A stretch of DNA of 10,742 nucleotides from Prevotellaceae bacterium. Lineage in GTDB: Bacteria > Bacteroidota > Bacteroidia > Bacteroidales > Bacteroidaceae. The position numbers were made by a program, and so were the translations under genes. How positions within the stretch are numbered: position 1 is the stretch's first letter; the number at the start of each line of letters is the position of its first letter. Below the pieces are notes generated by a model. It saw only the letters and a program-made list of their open reading frames with translations, ran no database searches and was not told the DNA's origin. The stretch lies in the NCBI GenBank assembly GCA_021204545.1, contig JAJPZF010000137.1, forward strand, positions 1-10,742, in the 5' to 3' direction. Below are positions 1 through 5,583 of the stretch, piece after piece.

Positions 1-415
1 GCACTTTGTATTGACCAAGCGTGTCCTTCTTATCAAGGTATACATTGTAGTGGTCGAGTGTGCTAATTTTGTGGTTAAGTAATTGGTATGCCGTTTTATA
101 GTAGAATTCGTCGTACCCTTCGCCATATTCGCCACATGGAATGCCGTTCTTCTCTACGCCAATAGCACGGAAACGCAGGTCCGTGTCAAAGAAATAATTC
201 ACCAAGTCTTGATAGAAGTCTATCTTTGACATCGAGACATGGCTCCATTTAATCTCGGCGAAGAAGTTGTGTGCTCGTTTTATTTCCTCAATTTGTCTGC
301 AATGTCGTCTCACTTGTGGATAGGCGCAACTTACAGAACCAATGAACATAAATCTTTTATGGTCGTGCCGCAAGTGGCAGCTCTCATCGCAATATATATT
401 GAAAGTCTTCTTCAT
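1..415 (-). CDS. DUF3800 domain protein, C-terminal part beyond window edge
   Basis: Reading leftward from an ATG at 413-415, 138 codons stay open to the window edge, so the 3' part is missing. The N-terminus (Tyr8, Asp10, Glu11, Ser12 in IYCDES) matches the acidic DES motif that opens DUF3800 proteins. The later EIKWSHVS (residues 54-61), a following FYxxLxxYFF-like stretch, and NVYLDKKD (124-131) are in the expected order for that family. DUF3800 is a family of uncertain function, thought to have an RNase H-like fold and often found in accessory or defence regions. The start is supported by a well-formed promoter just upstream and by an AAGGA about 13 bases before the ATG. The gene looks more A/T-rich than the operon at the other end of the window, which would fit acquisition. 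Family call is confident; function is unknown. Confidence 0.8.
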   Translation of the reverse strand, partial: MKKTFNIYCDESCHLRHDHKRFMFIGSVSCAYPQVRRHCRQIEEIKRAHNFFAEIKWSHVSMSKIDFYQDLVNYFFDTDLRFRAIGVEKNGIPCGEYGEGYDEFYYKTAYQLLNHKISTLDHYNVYLDKKDTLGQYKV

Positions 416-434
416 CCTATGTCTGCATTCCTTG

Positions 435-464
435 CAAAGCTACGAAAACTCCCAAGATTTTCAA
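435..464 (-). promoter_or_regulatory. Bacteroidetes-type promoter of the DUF3800 gene
   Basis: On the minus strand TTG (462-464) is followed after exactly 19 bp by TAGCTTTG (435-442), matching the Bacteroidetes consensus TTG-N19-TAnnTTTG. The -7 element lies about 20 bp before the ATG at 415, so the leader would be very short. The -33 element falls inside one copy of a 16-bp direct repeat. Confidence 0.75.
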
Positions 465-487
465 CGCCACGCTCCCAAGATTTTCAA
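449..487. repeat. 16-bp direct repeat, period 23 bp, overlapping a -33 box
   Basis: CTCCCAAGATTTTCAA occurs identically at 449-464 and 472-487, separated by 7 bp. The first copy contains the -33 TTG of the DUF3800 promoter (complement of 462-464). The 23-bp spacing is close to two helical turns, so a repressor or activator could bind both copies on one face. This is inference; it could also be a simple tandem slip. Confidence 0.7.
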
Positions 488-517
488 TCTCGCCCACGTT
501 GGAGGCGGGCGCGGCGA

Positions 518-814
518 CTATATCCGTATCCCCGTCCTGAGAATGTCGTAGTAGAGAGGGTTGTTGACGTCTTCCGTCAGCAGCACTGGCTCGATAAGAT
601 AGCTAACCTTGCGTCCAAGCCCCCACAACATAGAGGCATCCTTGAAGTTATTGTCGCCAAGCCGCTCAACCACCACGGCGATGTGAATGTCGCTCTCTTC
701 CGTGTACCCTCCCTTGCTGTACGAGCCGTAGAGGTAAAGCTCTTTGAGCGGCAGATGCTCGGCTACCAACGCCTTGTACTTCCTTGCTAATTCGATAGCT
801 TCTCCTTTGTCCAT
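518..814 (-). CDS. MNT-type nucleotidyltransferase domain protein with altered active site
   Basis: A 98-residue protein with the minimal nucleotidyltransferase signature: Gly30-Ser31 in YLYGSYSKGG, then SDIHIAVVV at 41-49, and a strand ending IEPVLL near residues 74-79. In active family members the motif reads GS-x10-DxD; here the first Asp is Asp42 but the second is His44 (codon CAC, one base from GAC). The length is normal for stand-alone MNT proteins, which often pair with HEPN partners as toxin-antitoxin or defence modules. No HEPN gene is visible; the next gene leftward is a DUF3800 protein under its own promoter. The ATG lies about 40 bp from a TACATTTG -7 box shared with the BspA-type genes. 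The family is clear; catalysis is doubtful because of His44. Confidence 0.8.
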   Translation of the reverse strand: MDKGEAIELARKYKALVAEHLPLKELYLYGSYSKGGYTEESDIHIAVVVERLGDNNFKDASMLWGLGRKVSYLIEPVLLTEDVNNPLYYDILRTGIRI

Positions 815-852
815 GCTCTAAACTTCATTTGCCTTTTCCAAAAGAGTGCTTG

Positions 853-893
853 CAAATGTAGGCATTATCAGCATTCTTGGCAGCGTTAACCAC
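853..893 (-). promoter_or_regulatory. Shared promoter motif, copy 1 (nucleotidyltransferase gene)
   Basis: Minus-strand TACATTTG (853-860) matches the Bacteroidetes -7 box TAnnTTTG. It is preceded by GATAATGCC and, at a fixed distance, by GTTAAC (885-890) within GTGGTTAACGC. The same arrangement recurs at 1646-1686 and 5504-5546 with 25 positions from box edge to GTTAAC in every copy. No TTG sits at the usual -33 spacing, so the conserved upstream element may do that job or bind a regulator. Confidence 0.65.
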
Positions 894-1023
894 TGGGAAA
901 TCTCGCTCACCCCCTCTCTTTCGCGCAGTTAGCGCCTTTGTCTCAAGTGCCTGTCACCGGCAGCGTGACGCCGCGGCGCTGCCCAGTCGCCGGCTCACAG
1001 CCTTTGGCGCAAGGCGCGCCGCA
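894..1023. other. GC-rich intergenic block with hairpins, no gene seen
   Basis: No credible gene. The block holds several inverted repeats: GGCAGCG/CGCTGCC (959-965/977-983), GTCAC/GTGAC (953-957/965-969), and GCCTT/AAGGC around 1000-1015. CTGTCACCGGCAGC at 951-964 recurs exactly at 5601-5614, about 60 bp upstream of GTTAAC in both places, so the shared promoter region extends further than the box itself. Confidence 0.5.
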
Positions 1024-1062
1024 AAGAAAGCCGCTCCCTATACGTCACGTACCGGGAGCGGC
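1024..1062 (-). terminator. Intrinsic terminator T1, after the BspA-type stub
   Basis: GCCGCTCCC (1030-1038) pairs with GGGAGCGGC (1054-1062), a 9-bp perfect stem, followed on the minus strand by TTTCTTT. It lies at the 3' side of the 1110-1340 reading frame. Stem and loop match the terminators at 1735-1771 and 2898-2936. An upstream small hairpin CATCAT/ATGATG is shared with T2. Confidence 0.8.
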
Positions 1063-1109
1063 CCCATCATAAACTGATATGATGAATAAAAACCTTTTGT
1101 ATCACTATT

Positions 1110-1340
1110 TCATAGTGCTACTCGTCTGTCGCCTTTCGGGCCATTGGCCCGGCGACTGTCTTGTCGGGCGGTCCGCGCGGCTTTCCTGGGCATTGCGCGT
1201 TGCCGGAAGGCCGCGTCGGCTATGCTCGCGGCGGGGCCACTGGCAGCGCAGTGGCAGCTGCCGCCCGCCTTGGCGTGGCGGGCCGGGCAGCGCGCTTCTG
1301 CTGAGAGTGCCGCGATGCACAGGGATAAGGTCTTCTTCAT
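1110..1340 (-). pseudogene. BspA-type surface protein stub: signal peptide kept, LRR body lost
   Basis: The 76-codon frame begins MKKTLSLCIAALSAEARC, closely matching the signal peptide of the intact BspA gene (MKKALFLCLAALTTQARC). DNA similarity continues in frame to the codons of DAK/HAK (residue 24, near 1269) and then stops. The remainder (Ala, Arg and Gly-rich, no LRR residues) is encoded by GC-rich stem-loops and resembles no protein I know. The promoter and ~300-nt leader in front, and the terminator behind, are the same types as those of the intact gene, so it is probably transcribed. I read it as a BspA family member whose body was deleted or replaced. A short secreted Arg-rich peptide cannot be excluded. 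Confidence 0.6.
1128..1283. repeat. Cluster of four GC-rich stem-loops inside the BspA stub
   Basis: Four separate inverted repeats follow each other. The first is GTCGCC/GGCGAC (1128-1133/1151-1156) enclosing GGGCC/GGCCC. The second is CCGCGCGGCTTTCC with an imperfect partner at 1173-1186/1205-1219. The third is GCCACTG/CAGTGGC (1236-1242/1249-1255). The fourth is GCCCGCC/GGCGGGC (1263-1269/1277-1283). The block begins where similarity to the intact BspA gene ends. Confidence 0.65.
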
Positions 1341-1452
1341 ATTCGCCCGGTATTAATTGCTTGTCAGTGTTTACTTCTTGTTTGGCTGCCAGGAGGCTCG
1401 GAGGGTGGACAACAAAAAAACGTGGACCAATAACTTCGTCTACGCTTTCAGA

Positions 1453-1551
1453 GGTATCGCCAAACACTATGTATCCCTTAACAAGTAAATCCCCACGCTG
1501 CGCGCGTGAGTATTAACTTTCACTCTTGGATACTTCGTGAATTGGAGATTT
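1453..1551 (-). promoter_or_regulatory. Structured 5' leader RNA candidate, copy A
   Basis: On the minus strand GTATCC (1528-1533) pairs with GGATAC (complement of 1471-1476), enclosing a CACGC/GCGTG hairpin with a 5-base loop (1494-1508) and a GAGT/ACTC pairing. An outer pairing seen in copy B (ATCTCCAA with TTGGAGAT) has one mismatch here because the site reads ATCGCCAA at 1456-1463. Seven A residues (1414-1420) next to CGTGG give a CCACG-U7 tract on the RNA further downstream. It sits in the leader of the BspA stub. Confidence 0.5.
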
Positions 1552-1645
1552 CAAGGAAGCAAGAATTAAGCTAACGCCTTCCGTTCAGATGTCCTTTTCG
1601 TGCTATGCTACATAGGCTTTCTGTGTTTTGCGGTCTTCGTCGTTG

Positions 1646-1686
1646 CAAATGTAGGCATTATCCGTGAACCATATTGCGTTAACCAC
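1646..1686 (-). promoter_or_regulatory. Shared promoter motif, copy 2 (BspA stub)
   Basis: Minus-strand TACATTTG at 1646-1653, GATAATGCC next to it, and GTTAAC at 1678-1683. Spacing equals that of the other two copies. A leader of about 300 nt separates it from the ATG at 1340. Confidence 0.65.
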
Positions 1687-1734
1687 AAAGAAATTCGCCC
1701 GAGGCTTCCCGCCCGCGAGGCCCGCGCTCAATGA

Positions 1735-1771
1735 AAAGGCCGCTCCCTATACGTCTCGTACCGGGAGCGGC
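1735..1771 (-). terminator. Intrinsic terminator T2, after the beta-barrel gene
   Basis: GCCGCTCCC (1739-1747) pairs with GGGAGCGGC (1763-1771); the minus strand continues with CCTTTTCATT. It is about 100 bp after the stop of the gene ending at 1875. The loop and the flanking 3' sequence (CATCAT/ATGATG hairpin, GTAT(T/C)ACTATT) match T1, although the genes in front are unrelated. Confidence 0.8.
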
Positions 1772-1874
1772 ATCATCATAAACTGGTATGATGCTAAAAT
1801 GTTGTATTACTATTCTATTGTGCTGTCCTTTCCGCGCCTTGCTTGTTCTGGCGGTAAGGCACGTGTGTCCTGAC

Positions 1875-2630
1875 TTAGAACCTGAAGGCGAGGTATATCC
1901 TGAAGCCGTTGGTGAGGGTCTTCATCTTCTTGCTCCAGTTCGAGCTGCTGACGCTATACCCTCCATAGCCATAGTCCTCGTCATCGTCATCGTCGTCTTC
2001 AATTATGTTGCCCACTTTTGTCCTGCCGAACTTCCCTTCAATGCCGAGGCCAATGAAACGGTAAGTCACAGACAAACCCGCAGTCCAGAATGAGCCATAA
2101 CCTCCGCGGAATATGCCGTCAGTGTAATAGAAGGCGGCGAACGTCGGAGCGTATCTCAAGTACGCGTGAATGTCGAGCTGCTTGACCGGGTTGATTGTTA
2201 TCGACGGTCCGAACTGCACGCCTATGCCCAACTCGTGAATGCTTAACTTCTCGTCGTCGTCATCTTCGTAGTAGTCCCCATAGTCCCAGTAGCTTCTGGT
2301 ATTGGAATAGTAGCGACCCAGGTAATCATAAGAATCATAAGGGTCATAGTACGGAGCGTCGTAGTTCCTGTAGCTCAGGTCTATCCACGTTGCGTCTATT
2401 CCCACCCGCAGTATGTTGAGCAGCGGCTTCGTCACGTAGAACGTCCTGCCCACCGAAAGGGAGAGGCCGTAGTTGCTCTTCACTGAAAGCAAGCCTTGCT
2501 CGAGTGTTGACTTGCTGAAGCTAATGTTCGCGTACCTCTTCTTGAAGTACCCGTTGTCCTCGTCATCTTGGCCGAGCGCGCTCACTGCGGGCAAGAGCAA
2601 GATCATCATTAAATAAGCGATTCGTTTCAT
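1875..2630 (-). CDS. Outer-membrane beta-barrel protein with Asp/Tyr-rich loops
   Basis: A 251-residue protein with a clear signal peptide (MKRIAYLMMILLLPAVSALG, cleavage near residue 20) and alternating amphipathic strands such as LSLSVGRTF, LRVGIDATW and GLSVTYRFIG. The C-terminus RIYLAFRF ends in the aromatic residue expected for insertion of barrels by the BAM machinery. Two predicted surface loops are unusual: residues 90-127 are packed with Tyr and Asp (YYDPYDSYDY..., then EDDDDE), and 210-225 contain EDDDDDDEDYGYGGY. Such loops could bind cations, but that is inference. The start is the only sensible one, given the signal peptide. It has its own leader and promoter-like sequence, and its terminator is of the BspA-locus type. 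No specific family name is claimed; substrate and role are unknown. Confidence 0.75.
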   Translation of the reverse strand: MKRIAYLMMILLLPAVSALGQDDEDNGYFKKRYANISFSKSTLEQGLLSVKSNYGLSLSVGRTFYVTKPLLNILRVGIDATWIDLSYRNYDAPYYDPYDSYDYLGRYYSNTRSYWDYGDYYEDDDDEKLSIHELGIGVQFGPSITINPVKQLDIHAYLRYAPTFAAFYYTDGIFRGGYGSFWTAGLSVTYRFIGLGIEGKFGRTKVGNIIEDDDDDDEDYGYGGYSVSSSNWSKKMKTLTNGFRIYLAFRF

Positions 2631-2665
2631 GTTTTTGTTGTTAGGGGTTTATTTCACAATGCTTC

Positions 2666-2683
2666 CCTTTCGTTCCCGAAAGG
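2666..2683 (-). other. GNRA-type hairpin in leader of the beta-barrel gene
   Basis: On the minus strand CCTTTCG-GGAA-CGAAAGG forms a perfect 7-bp stem closed by a GGAA tetraloop, 36-53 bp before the ATG. It lacks a following T-run, so it is more likely an mRNA stabilising or regulatory hairpin than a terminator. Confidence 0.5.
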
Positions 2684-2813
2684 TTTTGGTGTCCGTTTGC
2701 GTTGTCGTTAGTGCTTGCCAATCAAAGGGTTATGGCGCGGGCGGCTGAGAGCTGGGATGTCGCTTCCTTGCAATGCCGCGCCGGCAACCAAAGATTTTGC
2801 TTTCATTTCGGTG

Positions 2814-2840
2814 CAAAGGTAGCCTTTCTCTGCTTTCGTT
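2814..2840 (-). promoter_or_regulatory. Probable promoter of the beta-barrel gene
   Basis: Minus-strand TACCTTTG (2814-2821) is a perfect -7 box. The nearest upstream TTG (in TTTTGTGAG) is 23 bp away, slightly longer than the usual 19-20, and a run of T on the minus strand lies further upstream. It would give a leader of about 180 nt. Confidence 0.5.
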
Positions 2841-2897
2841 CTCACAAAAGCCATAAAAAAAAAAATACATTTCCTCTCGATGTCGCGGCCGCCCGCA

Positions 2898-2936
2898 ACG
2901 AAAGCCGCCCCCTATACTTCACGTACCGGGGGCGGC
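2898..2936 (-). terminator. Intrinsic terminator T3, after the intact BspA gene
   Basis: GCCGCCCCC (2904-2912) pairs with GGGGGCGGC (2928-2936), followed on the minus strand by TTTCGTT. Compared with T1 and T2, one T-A pair in the stem is replaced by C-G on both sides, a compensatory change that supports the RNA hairpin. The loop sequence is nearly the same in all three. Confidence 0.8.
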
Positions 2937-2994
2937 CCAATCAATGGTTTGTATTACTATTTATAGTCTTTCATATCGTCATCTCATTAGGGTC

Positions 2995-5193
2995 TCATCT
3001 CACCAGCACCTTCTTCACCGTGCCGTCGCTCTCTCGGATGATGTTCACGCCCCTTTGCGGTGCGCTCAACTGCTTGCCGTCGATAGAGTATCGGGTAGCG
3101 ATCTTCTCGCCGTCGGCCGCCGAGGCCGCAGTGATGCCCGTTGTTTCCTCCACGGTGAGGAACTCTTGCCACGTGTCCGCCTTGGCGTAGGCTTCGCGGG
3201 CGCCTTCAGGCACGATGAGCTTGCAGGCTTTCGTGTCGACATGCAGGAACACGTTGTCCTGGCACACGGGCGGAGCCGCGTTGAGCGAGGTCACGCTTGT
3301 CAGGTTCTGGCAATACTCAAAGGCGCTGGAGCCTATCGACGCAAGCCCGCTGCCCAGCGACACGCTGGTGAGGGAGTCGCAGTAATAGAACGCGGCCGCC
3401 CCGATACTCTGGACCGAGTTGGGGATGCTCACTGCCGGGAGGCTTGTGCAATACTCGAACGCCTGGTCGCCTATGCTCGTGACAGAGCCGGGGATGGTGA
3501 CGCTCGTCATGCCGCTACAATAGAGGAACGTGCGCGGCCCTATGCTCGTGACGGAGCCGGGAATCGCGATGGAGCCCAGGCCACTGCACATATAGAACGC
3601 CGCGTCGCCTATCTCCTCGACGGAGCTGGGCAGTGTCAACTCCGTGAGACCGCTGCATTCCTGGAACGCCGCCTCGCCGATGCTCTTCACGGAACTGGGG
3701 ATCGTGACCGAGGAAAGCTGCGTGCAGCCGCAGAAAGCGTTGCTCCCTATGCTCACGACAGCGTCGGGGATGTTGACGGTTGCGAGCGTGTCGCAGAAGT
3801 AGAACGCATAGTCGCCTATGCTGGTAACGGAGCTGGGGACCGTCACCTTCCCAAGGTCGCCGCAATAGGCAAAGGTGTAAGGCTCTATGCTCTCAATGGA
3901 GCTGGGGAGCGTCAACTCGGCGAGGCTCGTGCAGTAGCAGAACGCATACGCGCCCAGCTTCAAAAGCGAGTTGGGCAGCGACACTTCCTTCAGCGCGGAG
4001 CATTGCCTGAAGGCGGCGTCGCCTATGCTCAGGACTGAGCTGGGGACAGTCAGGGAGGTCAGGGCCTCGCAGCTGCGGAACGCCTCCTCGCCGATTGTCG
4101 TCACCGAGCCGGGGATGCTGACGGACGCGAGCTGGCAGCAGAAGTCGAACGCGCCGTGACCGATCTCCGTGACGGAGCTTGGGATGCTTATCTCCGTGAC
4201 ACTGCTACAGAGGTTGAGCAAGGAATCGGCGACAACTGTCACGCCCTCGGGGATGGCAAACGACTGCAGGCTGCCGCAGCCGCGGAAGGCGGCGGCCTCC
4301 AGGCTCGTGACGGTGCTGGGGATGCTCACCGTCTTCAGGCCCGTGCAGAAGCTGAAAGCGTAGCGGCCCACGGAGGTGACAGAGCCAGGGAGCGTCATCT
4401 TTGTAAGGCTGTCGCAATAGTCAAAGGCGTAAGGCGCTATGCTCTCGATGGTTTCGGGTATCTCGTACGTGCTGATGTCCGTCTTCGCCGAGGGCACCTT
4501 GATGAGCTCCGTCATCCCCAGGTTGTACAGCACGCTGTCCTCGCCCGAGTAATAGCATTCGTTCTCCTCGTCCACAGCGATCGTCTTCAGGCCGGTGCAC
4601 TTCCTGAAGGCGCCCACGCCGATGCTCGTCACCGAGGCCGGAATGAACAGCGAGTCGAGCTGCGCGCAGCTCTCGAAGGCGTAGTCCTTTATCTCCGTCA
4701 CTGTCGAGGCTACATGGTAGCTCCCCAGCGCGGTGATGGCGGAGGGCACCTTTATCAGCGTGGTCGTGTCAGCGTCGAAGAGTATGCCGTCGACAGCGCA
4801 GAAGTTCGTGTTTCCCTCCTCAACGCTGATGGTTTGCAACGCTGTGCAGAACCTGAACGCTTTGTCGCTGACGCTTCTCACCGTGCTTGGTATCGTCACG
4901 CTGGTAAGGTTCGTGCAGCGCAGGAAAGCGTACTCGCCGATGCCCGTCACCGTGTAAGTGATGCCATCGTAAGCCACCGACGAGGGGATGGTAAGGTTGC
5001 CGGAGTAAGCGTACTGGTTGGCAGTGGAGTTGAGGCTCTCAAACGCGAGGTAGGTCACCTCGGCTGTCCTGGCGTCCCTGTTGAGGTTGTAGCAGATACT
5101 GTCTTTACCTTCGACGCTGATCTTGGCGTCGTAGGCCAGGCAGCGTGCTTGCGTCGTGAGTGCCGCGAGGCACAGGAATAAGGCTTTCTTCAT
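2995..5193 (-). CDS. BspA-type leucine-rich-repeat surface protein
   Basis: A secreted protein of 732 residues when started at the Met of MKKALFLCLAALTTQARC (5191-5193), a good signal peptide. A longer in-frame opening from 5328 exists but would bury that peptide and is not preserved in the sister copy. A short N-terminal region is followed by about 21 LRR_5 (BspA-type) repeats, mostly 23 residues, of the form SIGDYAFYFCDTLATVNIP with a near-invariant AFxxC core. Early repeats are interrupted by DGILFDADTTTLIKVPS-like and similar segments. The tail (SIDGKQLSAPQRGVNII to KKVLVR) resembles C-terminal sequences of Prevotella surface proteins and may be a type IX secretion sorting signal; that is inference. 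BspA proteins are known for binding host matrix proteins or other bacteria. It is a monocistronic unit with its own promoter, long leader and terminator. Confidence 0.9.
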   Translation of the reverse strand: MKKALFLCLAALTTQARCLAYDAKISVEGKDSICYNLNRDARTAEVTYLAFESLNSTANQYAYSGNLTIPSSVAYDGITYTVTGIGEYAFLRCTNLTSVTIPSTVRSVSDKAFRFCTALQTISVEEGNTNFCAVDGILFDADTTTLIKVPSAITALGSYHVASTVTEIKDYAFESCAQLDSLFIPASVTSIGVGAFRKCTGLKTIAVDEENECYYSGEDSVLYNLGMTELIKVPSAKTDISTYEIPETIESIAPYAFDYCDSLTKMTLPGSVTSVGRYAFSFCTGLKTVSIPSTVTSLEAAAFRGCGSLQSFAIPEGVTVVADSLLNLCSSVTEISIPSSVTEIGHGAFDFCCQLASVSIPGSVTTIGEEAFRSCEALTSLTVPSSVLSIGDAAFRQCSALKEVSLPNSLLKLGAYAFCYCTSLAELTLPSSIESIEPYTFAYCGDLGKVTVPSSVTSIGDYAFYFCDTLATVNIPDAVVSIGSNAFCGCTQLSSVTIPSSVKSIGEAAFQECSGLTELTLPSSVEEIGDAAFYMCSGLGSIAIPGSVTSIGPRTFLYCSGMTSVTIPGSVTSIGDQAFEYCTSLPAVSIPNSVQSIGAAAFYYCDSLTSVSLGSGLASIGSSAFEYCQNLTSVTSLNAAPPVCQDNVFLHVDTKACKLIVPEGAREAYAKADTWQEFLTVEETTGITAASAADGEKIATRYSIDGKQLSAPQRGVNIIRESDGTVKKVLVR

Positions 5194-5310
5194 GATCTTG
5201 TTGTTAGGTGTTAATTGTTTATGAGTGTTTGCATCGTGCTGAGCAGCCCGGAGGCTCGGTTGTGGGACAATAAAAAAACGTGGACCAATAACTTCGTCTA
5301 CGCTTCCTTC

Positions 5311-5408
5311 GGTATCTCCAAACACCATGTATCCATAAACAAGTAAAAGCCCACGCTGCGCGCGTGAGTATTAACTTTCACTCTTGGATACTTCGAGAAT
5401 TGGAGATT
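5311..5408 (-). promoter_or_regulatory. Structured 5' leader RNA candidate, copy B
   Basis: On the minus strand three nested elements can be drawn. An outer stem is ATCTCCAA with TTGGAGAT (at 5400-5407 and 5314-5321). A middle stem is GTATCCA with TGGATAC (5385-5391 and 5329-5335). Inside are a CACGC-loop-GCGTG hairpin (5352-5366) and a GAGT/ACTC pairing. An alternative hairpin GGTGT-TTGGAG-ATACC competes with the outer stem. About 40 nt further the RNA has CCACG followed by seven U (complement of 5272-5283), which could pair with the CGTGG of the inner hairpin. This resembles an attenuator layout, but is unproven. I do not recognise it as a named riboswitch class. Confidence 0.5.
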
Positions 5409-5503
5409 TCAAGGAAGCAAGAACTAAGCTAACGCCTTCTTTTCAGATGTCCTTTCCGTGCTATTCTACATAGGCTTTCGGTTTTTCGCGTTTATCATCG
5501 CCG

Positions 5504-5546
5504 CAAATATAGGCATTATCCGTGAACCATAGCGCGTTAACCACAA
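5504..5546 (-). promoter_or_regulatory. Shared promoter motif, copy 3 (intact BspA gene)
   Basis: Minus-strand TATATTTG (5504-5511), GATAATGCC beside it, and GTTAAC (5536-5541) at the same offset as in copies 1 and 2. It predicts a leader of about 300 nt before the ATG at 5193. Confidence 0.65.
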
Positions 5547-5583
5547 ATAAATTCGCCCGCGGCTTCCTGCCTCAGGGCCCGGC

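Larger units (their letters stand above)
1269..1725 (-). repeat. Long direct repeat, copy A (promoter, leader, signal peptide)
   Basis: About 460 bp closely similar to 5122-5583 in the same orientation. It covers the GTTAAC/TACATTTG promoter, the structured leader and the first ~24 codons of a BspA-type protein. Small indels lie just before the ATG. Similarity ends at a CTTGG on the coding side and in GC-rich sequence on the upstream side. Confidence 0.85.
5122..5583 (-). repeat. Long direct repeat, copy B (promoter, leader, signal peptide)
   Basis: Partner of 1269-1725. It carries the promoter motif, the structured leader and the first ~24 codons of the intact BspA gene. The two copies lie about 3.9 kb apart in direct orientation, so recombination between them would delete or duplicate the beta-barrel gene and a BspA body. 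Confidence 0.85.

Noticed and set aside
239..790. Plus-strand frame of 183 codons
   Set aside because: It lies opposite the DUF3800 and nucleotidyltransferase genes, both of which have family motifs and promoters; its translation has none.
1269..1725. Insertion sequence or MITE as an explanation of the long direct repeat
   Set aside because: No terminal inverted repeats, target duplications or transposase remnants are visible; the repeat lines up with promoter, leader and signal peptide of one gene family.
2944..5181. Long plus-strand open frames of 364 and 341 codons opposite the BspA gene
   Set aside because: They mirror the 69-bp repeat structure of the LRR gene; their translations are periodic Arg/Ala/Gly-rich strings without any family features.
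5194..5328. In-frame N-terminal extension of the BspA protein beginning MVFGDTEGSVDEV
   Set aside because: It would place the signal peptide 45 residues inside the protein. In the sister copy the same stretch is out of frame with the signal peptide, so it is treated as leader RNA.
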